NCBI GenBank assembly: GCA_021521415.1
Contig: JAIQDT010000027.1
Location: 434,001-498,000, forward strand
Origin: Bidens hawaiensis
Lineage: Eukaryota > Streptophyta > Magnoliopsida > Asterales > Asteraceae
Direction: 5' to 3'
DNA length: 64,000 nt
Position numbers and translations under genes: made by a program. Positions 21,045 through 31,029 of this stretch are shown here, piece after piece; the stretch's first letter is position 1; the number at the start of each line of letters is the position of its first letter. A model generated the notes under the pieces. That model worked only from the letters and a program-made list of their open reading frames with translations. It did not search any database and was not told the DNA's origin.

Positions 21045-23809
21045 AGGATTACTGAACAAGTCTTAAGGGATCATTACTGAACAAGTCTTAAGGGATATGT
21101 TAGAGTTTGGTGATGAAGCTTCTAATCCTACTTTTCTGGACGAGAGAATGGTGAAAGGATTTTTATTGACAATGGGTTACAAAAATGATTTGGACCGATG
21201 ATTCTTGAAAACTTGTTTGTCAAGGCCTTATAAGTTTTTGGTGCACGTGATTTTCATTGCTTTGGACATCACAAAGGGTGTTATAAAGAGATTCTCGATT
21301 AGAAAATGTGCATGATAACAACTTTATTCTTGAACCTGAAGTATAACGTTTCTAAAGTTATATTCCAGCATATGAAGCTATACTTTAATAAAAAGTGGCT
21401 GATGTACCCGAGGTTTGTGCAGCTGATTATTGATCATCAATTTCCTAATACTGACAAGTCGGGTGAGGAGATGAAACTGGCACACATGTTTGTTACTGGT
21501 TGTGCTAAGCTTAAATCTTACAGGAACAAAACTGAGGAAGAAATTCCTAAGTTCCGAGCATTTGGACTTCTACTGAATCCTGATTATGTTGCACCGACGA
21601 ATAATCAGTGGAGAAAAGAGGAAAGTGATTCGGATAGGGAGAACAAGAATGTTCGAATGAAGAGTTATGTAGCTCTTGGTGGAAAATAGTTTGTGAAAGC
21701 TGAGAATGTTTAAGCTGAAGGTTCACAGAATGTAAAGAGGAAACGAAAACGTGTGATTAAAACTGACGTTGTTACTTCTCCTACTCCTATTCCTGATCCT
21801 GTTCCTGCTCTACAACAACAACAACAACAACAAGTTGTTGAACCAGTTGTTGATCTAAATGTTGATAAAGATGGAGAAGAGACTGAGTCTAATCATGAAG
21901 TTATTAATCCTATTTGGGCTAATCCTAGGGCTATGCATGATATTTGAAAGAAGAAGCGACAAAGAAGAAATTTGATAATGATGAGACATATGTTCCTGAA
22001 ACTAGCAAGCCGAAAAAGAAACGAGTTAAGAATATTGTTAAAAGGTCTGTGATTAATTCATGCTTGGAAGATGAACTAGAGGATGTATTTGTTAAAGATC
22101 AGGAGGTGAATGTTGAAAAGAGTCCTAAGACATCAAAGTCTGCTGAAACTGAAAAGACTCCTGAATTTGAGGTGAATTTGGATGATGTTATTGACAAGTT
22201 GATGAAAACTTCAACAGCTCAAAATTTTACTTCAAAGACAACTCCAATCATTAATGAGGCTATACATCAAGATATTCCAAAAGCTGATCCTAAAGCCTCT
22301 GACCAATATTTCTCTGATATCTATTTGCAATTAGATGGACCAACAAGAGAAGATTTTGATCAGTTGAAAGATAAAGTTACTAATCAAGATGTTAGAATTA
22401 CAAGTCTTGCCGAAGAAAATGATAGTTTGAAGGCTGATAATGTTGAGATTAAAAAGAGGTTGGATGAGAGTGAAAGTAAAGGGAAGTTGGCTGATGATTT
22501 ACTTGCTGAGCGTATGAAATACTTTGTTATCATGGAGCAAAAGTTGGGTATTCGATTTAACTCAGAGGTTGATAGAGCTGAAGCCGGTAACACTATGTAT
22601 GAAAGAGTATATAGTGGTGATATTGGTGTGGTTGAAGCGTCTTTTCGTATTGATCATGATGTTGAAAGGGCCGCTGAGAAAGGAAAATCAAAGATTGAAG
22701 AACCTAATATTGTTGATGATATGGTTGATGTCTCTATGCATGCAGGTGGTTCTAGTGAGGTGGATGAGCATGTGGTTGTTAGCGATCCAGTAGTTGTTGA
22801 ATCTATTGATCCTATTGAAGAGAACAAAGAAAATAAGGAAGAAGAGAAAGAAGATGAGGAGAAAATAGATTTTGGTGATTCTGATGATGATGATGAATAT
22901 GATGATCTAGATGATGACGATACTCCACAAAGAGGTGCTTGTGCTTTATCCGGTAAGTCTGAAACGAAAACTGATTATGTTGGTGGTGATATTCAACATG
23001 ATGAACCACAACAGGAGTCAGAATCTAAAACTGCATCGTCTGAAAAACCATTTGAGGAATTGGAAGATTTGATTACTTCTAACTTTCGTGTTTCAAATAT
23101 GGTTAATGATTTGGAAGAGGGGGAGATTCCTATCGACAAGTCTGAATTGGAGAAAATGTTAGATATCTCAGTTGAGGTAACATTTTATTTTGAGAAGGAT
23201 ATTCCGGAATCAAAAATTCATGAAGACTGGTTGAATACTAATGTGTAATTTATTGATAAAGCAGAAGCTGTCAAGTATGTTGGTGAAAACGAAGAATTTG
23301 ATGCGTTTGATGATGTCTTTGATGAAGAAATCGAGATAGAACAGAATCCTTATAAATAATCAAAGAAGTTTAGTAAGGATGAAATGAAGGATTGGTTTCC
23401 AGATCGAGTTGAAATTCCTAAAAAAGTTCACCTGAATTCAGTGAAGTATTATCAGAAAACTCATAAGGATGTTGCTTTGGGGAAGTGTCTGAGTATTGCT
23501 TATCTGATTAATATTCGAAAGATAGGGATACATAGAATATTTGGAGTGAAATACTTCAATAGTTTAATGGAGTTGAAGAGTTTTCCTTGGTTTGATGCAT
23601 ATGATATTTGTATGCATTATGATCTTTGTATAAAAAGATACATTCTGGTTGGGCATGGGAAACAAACTGGAGGGCGATTAGTGAATAACAAGAAAGATTG
23701 GAGGCTGACTTGGATGTTGAACGTCAGGAACGAGTTACTAAGGCGTCGTGGAACATATTTCAATAAATTCCGACTGCAGTGTCTCGTCCAACATCACAAC
23801 AAATATTGA
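21045..23809 (+). pseudogene. Element A: third ORF (SIRE-type, env-like position), broken
   Basis: Readable from about 21050 (LEFGDEASNPTFLDERMVKG) through 21306-21689, which holds YPRFVQLIIDHQFP, a block typical of this ORF in Asteraceae SIRE-like elements. A 434-codon frame follows at 21944-23248: basic N-part, an EFEVNLDDVIDKL block, a coiled coil (about residues 130-190) and a very acidic tail with runs of D and E. A last piece, 23384-23809, begins MKDWFPDRVEIPKK. Frames are broken by stops near 21200-21300, 21688, 21945 and 23248. The position after pol matches the so-called env-like ORF of SIRE elements, but I see no signal peptide or membrane segment; function unknown. Confidence 0.68.
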
Positions 23810-23904
23810 CAAAGCCGTGTTTTAAAGAAGCTAAAGAAGTATCGTAAGAGAGTTTTTGGTATGGATTGTAGACAAAGAACTCCCAATATCCAACAGGGTG
23901 TTTG

Positions 23905-24284
23905 TTAGAGCATTAATGTCTAATGCTAGGTTGTGTGGGCTTAATATGTTTTTTGTATAGTTAAATGGGATGAATTTGTCATTACTAGAAAGATGTTAAG
24001 ATACATATAAGTCTTAGGGGCGCATAAGACTTATATGGAGCGTATAAGTCTTATACGATGACTAAATACTTATACGGGTAGAAACATGTATATATAGCCG
24101 TGCATTGTCCGTATTTTGTAACAATTTCTTGACATTTTGTACTCTCATTGTTATGTCAATATATTGGAGCTTATGAGAGATTGTGTTGTTATTCCTTTAT
24201 GATATAATTCCTCGATATCGTATAGTTTAGTAAATACATTGTATTCGATCCGTATCATATGTTTATACACGTACAAGATGTTAT
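23905..24284 (+). repeat. Element A: probable 3' LTR remnant
   Basis: It begins TGTTAGAGCATTAATG and includes the ACTTATACG-type word four times (24003-24075), then TATATATAG (24090-24098) and a U5-like AT-rich tail. There is no matching 5' LTR in the window and no clear polypurine tract, so the start is tentative. The right end is cut by the minus-strand gag of element F. Confidence 0.45.
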
Positions 24285-24729
24285 GCATGATGAGGATCAT
24301 GATCTTTCATTAAACATTTGTCGTAATAGATCTTGTCGGCTTATTCTCATGTCCTCATTTCCCTCATACACTTCAATAAGGGCTTCCCATAAAGCTTTAG
24401 CAGACAGTAACTCTCTAAATCCCAAGGCAATTTCAGGTGAAAGTGTCATAGTTAAAGTAGCAAGAGCCTTTTCATCATCTTCAATCTTCTCAAAATCTGC
24501 GTCACAACCACCTCATCAGATTCTCGTTGATAAGTAATAACTTGAGGACCCCAAACGATGCTCCTCCAAATCTTATCATATTCATTTTCACATATTTTTC
24601 AAATCTGAACTTCCACTCAGCAAACCCCTCATGAGACAGCAAACGGGGTACAAGAGTAGCAGTTCCCATGATGGAGTCAAATTCTTGATGTAGTGCAACA
24701 TTAGTGGAAGCATTAGTTAATTGGTCCAT
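24285..24729 (-). pseudogene. Element F: copia gag N-terminus, truncated
   Basis: Starting from ATG at 24729, the frame reads MDQLTNASTNVALHQEFDSI and FAEWKFRFEKYVKMNMIRFG, the DUF4219/UBN2-like start of copia gag. After a shift near 24510 it continues with LATLTMTLSPEIALGFREL, ALWEALIEVYEGNEDMR and RQDLLRQMF. These are the standard helical blocks of copia gag, which assembles the particle. No zinc knuckle remains because the element ends at about 24285. Confidence 0.75.
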
Positions 24730-24872
24730 TTCAAACAAAAGTTCAAGATAATGGTCCAAGTTAAGAGTGGGTCCAAAGACCAGACTCAACATCACAGGCC
24801 CAAATACAGAAGTAGAAAAATCCAACTACTAAAACCCACAAAAGTCCAGCCCAAATCCAAACAGAAACCGAA

Positions 24873-24985
24873 AGCCCTGAAAGTTGACCGAGTACGTGAA
24901 AGTCAACCGAGAACATGTAAAGTTGACCGAGAACCCTGAAAGTCAACCGAGAATACCTGAAAATTGACCGAGAACTCTTGATTGA
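24873..24985 (-). repeat. Element F: leader tandem repeats
   Basis: Five ~20-bp units, on the plus strand of form TGAAAGT(TG/CA)ACCGAGAAC. The central dinucleotide alternates between TTGACC and TCAACC from unit to unit. The array lies between the primer-binding site and gag, so it would be in the genomic RNA leader. Confidence 0.85.
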
Positions 24986-25360
24986 GGACAATAGTCTTAG
25001 CTGAGAAAACCACAGTTGTCCAGAGAACCCAAATAACAGAGAACCAAAACCGAGAACCCCAAGAAATTGGTCAAAATCTCTTATCTTGCACCCGAGAATA
25101 GCCAATATAACCCGAAAACACCTTGTTGTTCCCGAGAATGACCAATTGAGGCAGAGAAATCCCGAAGTAGATTTTACCAAGTAAATTTGGCAACAAACTA
25201 AATCCCGAAATTGATGGGATATAAATTTTAACCATGATTGACTCAATCTCTATCCCAAGATATCTCATTCCACCTCCGATGAGTATATCACCGGAAAACC
25301 AAACACAAAGGCCACACTTAAGAACAAAACTTGAATCCATGATATCACAATCGAGCCTAT

Positions 25361-25372
25361 GCTTTGATACCA
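25361..25372 (-). other. Element F: primer-binding site (tRNA-iMet type)
   Basis: On the minus strand TGGTATCAAAGC, two bases after the LTR end CTTACA. One base differs from the usual TGGTATCAGAGC. Confidence 0.85.
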
Positions 25373-25797
25373 ATTGTAAGTCCCTAGACGGATCTTTCAA
25401 TATGATATCAACCAAATCCCATTGTTAGGCGGAATCTGACAATAGGAAGATTCAAGAATAATAACAAACACAATTAGAATGCTTCAAAACACACATTTAT
25501 TCAACATCGGGTGCTTAAGCACTATTGATTACAAAAATATAATACTTGTAGTCTCTCTATCCCTCATGTACGTCCAACCTCATAATGACCTAGATACATT
25601 GTTTATATAGTGACCCCATAAAGCCCGAAACTACCAAACGCCCATCGAGATCCATGTGGATCTCGGTTTACAATGCAAACCCAAAATAATACAAACCACA
25701 CAAAGTTTAGCCCAACATTTCCCATAGATAAAAATTGTATTCGGAGTTTGACGTTTAAATAGTAAAAGCATAAAATGTAGGAGCAAGTTCTCAAAAC

Positions 25798-26455
25798 CAA
25801 GGTTGAAAAAGTCGCTAGGCACTCCCAGGGCGGTCGACTAGAGAGTTGCGAGTACTCGGTCTAGGCGGGGTGTACTCGGGGAGTACTCGGACATGGTATT
25901 TTATAAAGAAGTTCATTTTTCGGAGATTATATATGTGTCAAATATCAAAATTTTACTAAATATTTTACAAAATACACACGAAAAATACAAAAACAATCAA
26001 TAGCACATACATATTAGTTCAAGAACATGTCTCAATCGATGAAAGGCGTACCTCATTTGAACTTAAATAAGAGGTTTGCGAGTTTAGAAGTTCGAATCCG
26101 ATGATAATAATGTTGGTTGCGAGTTTAGAACTTCGAATCAGGCGATAATAACGGTGGTTGCAAGTTTAGAACTGAACTTAGGTTGCGGTTTAGCGTGAAA
26201 AAGAAAAAAGTAGTGGTGGGCTATTGGAGAAATTGAGTTTTTTTAATAAAAGTCAAAATTTTGTTAAGACCGAGTTGGACCGCCTAGGCCGAGTAGATCC
26301 GCCTAGGTCCGAGTTGGACCGCCTAGGACCGAGTTGGACCGCCTAGGTCCGATTCCGAGTTTTTTGACCTTGGAGAAGAAAAGCGGTGCAGTGAAGTGCC
26401 GAGGAGCGCCTAGGCGCCGAGTACTCGGCCGCCTAGGCCGAGTTTTACAACACTG
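25798..26455. mobile_element. 658-bp non-autonomous hAT element
   Basis: Ends are CAAGGTTGAAAAAGTCGC on the left and, reversed, CAGTGTTGTAAAACTCGG on the right, a matching imperfect hAT-type terminal inverted repeat. It is flanked by an exact 8-bp duplication, CTCAAAAC (25790-25797 and 26456-26463). The interior has no transposase frame. Both subterminal regions carry CGAGTACTCGG and CCTAGGC words, which may be transposase-binding sites. Confidence 0.88.
26268..26355 (+). repeat. Subterminal tandem repeats of the small hAT element
   Basis: Five ~19-bp units of form CCGAGTTGGACCGCCTAGG, varying at one or two bases, about 100 bases from the right terminus. Tandem subterminal repeats are the usual transposase-binding sites of hAT elements. 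Confidence 0.8.
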
Positions 26456-27319
26456 CTCAAAACTAAAGAAAAATACCCAAGCGCATCTAAGATTTAGCAA
26501 TCTAAGAAAGACGTACTAAAAGGGTCAAACCAAGGTTGGTGAATTCGTAGGTTTGTATCTAAAAACAAATTCTTTAAACAAGTAGATAATGTAAGAATTG
26601 TCTTATCACTAGTTATTTATGCTAGTATTCATGATACAACAGTGTGGTGTCCGTTGCGACCGAAACTACCATGTTGGTTTTTGCCTCCCACCAAGTCACG
26701 CTGACTTGGCAATGTTTAGGTCAATCAGCCGTACGAAGTCTATTCAAGTTTTAGAGTGGATGGGATTTGTCGAAACCAGTAGTACTACTTAGTATTAACT
26801 TGCTAGGTAACTTTATTTAAAAGTCTAATGTGTGTGAGGACTTTCAATTTATAAGTTCACTCTGTATACATGTGATAATAACAATTTACAAGATCCAAAA
26901 AATGGTTTGTGTGTTTTTTCTCCCCCAAAAGGAGTAGGTAAAACAAAGGGGCCCTGAAACTCATCTAGAAAGAGTTTTAATAACAAACTCAATTGCTAAA
27001 GTTAGAGCCCTATACAAGTACACTAAAGTATTACTAGTACGTGAGTAACGTGTAGTGGTTCCAAAAACCCCTAGTATCCAAAAAAATCCCATTGTTTAAT
27101 AATGTTTGACTAAACTTTAACTTTTGTTGACTTATACCAAAGTTTGACTATTGTGGACCTTTGAACAAAAGGTCCAACTGTTGTTGACCTTTGACCCAAA
27201 AGGTCCAAATTTGATGACAACTGACCAAAAAGGTTGATTGAGTTCACCATTGATCAAAGTTTGCCCGAGTTGACCCAACGATTCATTGGTGACTTATAAC
27301 CAAATATATTAACTTTCAA

Positions 27320-27520
27320 AATATAAGTATCATTTTAATTTGTGATTTTAGCATTGATGCGTGATATGTATGATAACCCATCTTACATGTTGTAGTTATG
27401 AAGAAAGTCAATGTTCACCCCTACTAGGTAGTTCAAATCAATCTAAACATGTAGTAAAACAAGTTTCTAATTGTCAAACCATGTACAAAACATCTAACAA
27501 GTCAAATCGTGCACCAATTA
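27320..27520 (+). repeat. Diverged direct duplicate, copy 1
   Basis: It shares AAGTATCATTTTAATTTGTG, TTCACCCCTACTAGGTA, CAAATCAA-CTAAACATGTAGTAAAAC and TGTACAAAACATC with copy 2 about 1.1 kb downstream. By eye 75-80% identical. Could be parts of a tandem satellite-like unit or two LTR pieces. Confidence 0.65.
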
Positions 27521-28416
27521 TGATGACACTCATCTTAAGCGTACTTAACAATTCTTAATTTGTGAGGCAGATTTTAACTCAAGAAAAAATATTTTTCTAC
27601 CACATCCAACCACCAACTTAAATTACGAAACATTTTCCCCAATAAACTACAAGTCCTAAGTACACCAAGCTACATTTTTCGTATTTTTATGATGTTCACA
27701 AAAATCATAAAAAATCATACAAGATAGAAATGTACATGTAGCTATTTCATTGTGCAACACAAAATACAAATTAGGCTAAAATACTATACTAATCCAAATC
27801 ATCAATGCCAATTGGGTTATATTTGTAACTCAATATCTCATATTTAGAAGTGGAATCAACCCAAGTGCAATTGTCAAACATAAAATATGCAACTAGCATT
27901 CAAGACCAAAATTTAATCTTTCAAAACAGCCCCGACATGTATAATTGTAATATCATAAACACAACTAGATCCGTGTCCATAAATTTTGATTTTTGGTTTT
28001 CTAGAAACTAGACTTGAATTAGTAACTTATAGCATCAATAAAAAATCAAAAGCACTAAGTTAACATCAATTTACAATACTCACATTATATATAAACGAAT
28101 GTGCCTATTTCAATCATTTCTTAAGTTAACTTTGTTCCTAACATGTGTATGATCCTAATGCACCAATTAATCATCACTCATCATCATAATCCATTTTTTA
28201 TCATAGAAAAATAGAATACCCTTGAATCGTTCAGGGTTTTTTTATCAAATAAAAAATTAAGACAACAACAACGCGTATCATGATCAAAGTCTTAACCTTA
28301 CAATTTTTATGTTACGATTCCATAGATTTAGACCTTGTTTGGATACCAAAACACATATACAAAATTACCAAATATGTTAATATAATCACTAAATAAAATT
28401 CACAAATCATGTTATT

Positions 28417-28600
28417 ATAAGTGTCATTTTAATTCGTGACTTTTGCATTGTTGCGCGATACGTCTGATAAGCTATCTTACATGTCACGAAGCATACCAAT
28501 TTTCACCCCTACTAGGTATTTCAAATCAACCTAAACATGTAGTAAAACTAGATTCTAACTTTCAAACCTTGTACAAAACATCAAACATGTCAAATATTTT
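28417..28600 (+). repeat. Diverged direct duplicate, copy 2
   Basis: Partner of the copy near 27320. The same landmark words occur in the same order with small substitutions. Confidence 0.65.
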
Positions 28601-29026
28601 TGGTATTTTTAATCAGCTTTTAAAATAAAAATTACTTGAACTTTTAAACGAACTTTAAAAATGCTCATATATGAGGATAAAATTCTTGAATATGATGAAA
28701 ACAGATGGATTAAACCAATATCTAAACTCAAAACAAACAATAATCAATGTGAATATGAGATTAGAATACATTTAAACCTAAAATGATTGTAAATCTGAAG
28801 AATGAAGAACATAATGGCTGATATCACTTTTCAACGTAACAATGCTCTGCTCAAGTCATCATCTTCAACCTTAAATCACAATGATTCATTAAAAGCTTCA
28901 TAATCAATCTTCACAGCAACATGTTGGTCTTCTCAAGAGCTAACTCAATCTCTCATACCACTTGTCAGGATCGATTATCTAACTACCAACCTCGTAACCA
29001 ATAAATTAATGTTGTCAAGACGGTTA

Positions 29027-29503
29027 TGTTGGGATGAGAAAAGACTTAAGAAAGATTGGAATCTTCTCAACCTCCTTGAAAAATGGCTAAGTATGGAAAC
29101 CGAACAAACTTAGGCCTCCCAGCAAGCTTATACTAAGTCAAGCAAGGTATTTTTCTCTTCGAGCAAAGCTATCTTTTAGAATTCTTCTTAAGTGTTAGTT
29201 CAAGCAAACTACACTTCATCAAGCAAGGTTGTTCTTCAAGTAAAGCAAGGTTTGTTTCAGAGCAACCTCTTGACTAAACTAAGCTAAAACCAAGTATTTT
29301 GGTGGATCGAACAAGGTTTGTTCGTAATAAAAAGTGGTCCCAGCAAGCTTGAAGGAAGTTGATAAAGAAACTACATTAGGACTTCAAACAAGCAAGTTTC
29401 AACCCCGAGCAAGCTACAGTGTTACCAGCACCCTTGGTTTAGTTCAAATAAGTTAATGCAACAAAAGGTTGAAGGGATCTCTGAAAAACAAGTTTGTTCG
29501 TAG
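29027..29503 (+). repeat. Element B: 5' LTR, left part
   Basis: Co-linear with the first 480 bases of the 3' LTR at 42352. Rich in the word AGCAAGGTT and CGAGCAA, repeated about every 30-40 bases. Its last 8 bases, GTTCGTAG, are the hAT target duplication. Confidence 0.92.
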
Positions 29504-29849
29504 CAATGTTGTAAAGGTAGGTTTACAAGGCCGAGTACTCACCGAGTACTTGCTACAAGGTCTGTCGCCGAGGCGAGTTTCTTTTACTCCGTCTAGATAC
29601 TAAGAATCAATCAAATGTGCTCAACCTCAACCATGATCACATCCAATTGGTGAACTTTCGCTTATTCGGACTTCAAAAATGAAACATAATTCGTATTTCT
29701 ATAATCTATACTATATTAAAATGTATATAGGATAGGCAAAATGATCTTTTACCACAAAACTCATAAAATTAAGAGGTATAATCCATTGAAGCATATGTAC
29801 AAACGTCTTTAGCACATGGAATAACAAGCATGAGCTCTTAAATCCCCTC

Positions 29850-30140
29850 AAAATCAGATGGCGATGCGGGCACGTGATAATTCAAAATTCAAATCTATGG
29901 AATCACGATCTGCTCTCTCTCCTGGCTCTGCTTCACTCTCATGTCTCACAAGTATGGTTTTTAGGGGTTTTGATTTCCACCTCACTATTTTTGTGCCGGT
30001 CTTTTAATTTTGGAAACCTAAAAAGGGCAGAAGCACTCCGACGCTTTGGGGTGTTGGGGCTGTCCACGCGTGACCCAAGTGGTGTTTTTAGCGGCTATGG
30101 TTGGTACGGTAGTGGTAACTGACACTGGTGGTTCTAGGTT
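29850..30140 (+). pseudogene. Exon-like fragment inside the large hAT element
   Basis: A GC-richer stretch with an open frame (29874-30122) and, in another frame, a Ser/Phe/Leu-rich start that could be an organelle transit peptide. It is followed by GTAAGT at about 30145, a good donor splice site. I do not recognise the gene. It differs in composition from surrounding AT-rich sequence. Confidence 0.35.
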
Positions 30141-31029
30141 CGATGTAAGTCTAATTTGATTTTGCTTATTAGCCCTATAATAATCTGAATTTGAAATTTA
30201 AAATTCTATATTTTTTTCATATAATTCTGGATTTTGTATTCGTATGTAAATTCGTCACAGGCTATGATATCGAATTAAGGATTGATTTTGGACCTGTAGC
30301 ATCAATGTAAGTCTTCGAAAATAACTCTTGTTGTTATAGCCTTTTTTGGTGGATTTTTAGTATCTGAGGCTTATTGCAATCGCTAATCCAATGCAGATGT
30401 AAGGCTATAATCTTTTTTTAGGGTTGAGATCGTGTATCTTGTGATTTAAGAACCAGGTTATCAAGGTAAGGTTTAAATTTAAATTCATTATATTTCTTAT
30501 TACTATATAAAGTTATAACTTATTGAGAGATTAAAAAACTGTTTATGGTAATTATTTGGTCTGTCAAAAGCAAACATGAACAAAAATAAAATTCAAAAAA
30601 AAAATATAATTGGGATACATTTCCCAAACAAAGGGTGCATAAACTTCCATTTATGAAGCATATTTACAATCACAGGCTGAGCCGAGCTAGGGAGACCTCA
30701 GGCTCGGAGACGAGCTGTCTTGGCTGAGTTAAGTGTTGAAACTGAGCTGAAAATTTGACTCGAGAACTGACCTGAAAATTATCACTTAGAGCGAGGGACA
30801 ATTACAGGGGCGGCGGTGTTGGTTCAATAGTTAAACGATAATGATTGGTGCCATGCTGTCCTTTTGTTTAATGACAAACTTGTCACTAATTTGTATTTTT
30901 TTTATTTGAACTGTACTTTTGTAGTTTTTTGTGGTTTAAAATGATATATACATGCTACTACATTAAGTGGTTATAAATTTCTTTCAAAAAGTTATATGTT
31001 ATGTTTTTCTAAAATATATTTATTACCCA

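Larger units (their letters stand above)
24285..26641 (-). mobile_element. Element F: 5' end of a minus-strand copia element
   Basis: Read on the minus strand: an LTR (26641 to 25375), a tRNA-iMet primer-binding site (25372-25361), a leader with tandem ~20-bp repeats and the N-terminal part of gag. The rest of the element is missing; the truncation near 24285 abuts element A. The LTR is interrupted by a hAT element at 25798-26455. Confidence 0.75.
25375..26641 (-). repeat. Element F: 5' LTR, split by a hAT element
   Basis: On the minus strand it starts TGTTGTATCATG at 26641 and ends CTTACA at 25375. Removing the 658-bp hAT and one 8-bp duplication leaves about 600 bp. A minus-strand TATA box (CTATATAAAC) is at 25601-25611. 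The start is judged from the TGTT terminus only, as no second LTR is present. Confidence 0.65.
26642..29021. other. Unassigned AT-rich stretch
   Basis: No convincing gene on either strand. Around 27110-27290 the words TTGACC, TTTGACC and AAAGGTCCAA recur many times in a loose 25-40-bp rhythm. A diverged ~190-bp segment near 27320-27520 reappears at about 28420-28600 in the same orientation. Short frames such as 27361-27558 fall within that duplicate and are not genes. Confidence 0.4.

Noticed and set aside
22812..23009. His-rich minus-strand ORF
   Set aside because: Shadow of the Asp/Glu (GAT/GAA) runs of the third ORF of element A.
24761..25246. 161-codon minus-strand ORF in element F
   Set aside because: It covers the leader with its tandem repeats, between PBS and gag; no gag motif is in this frame.
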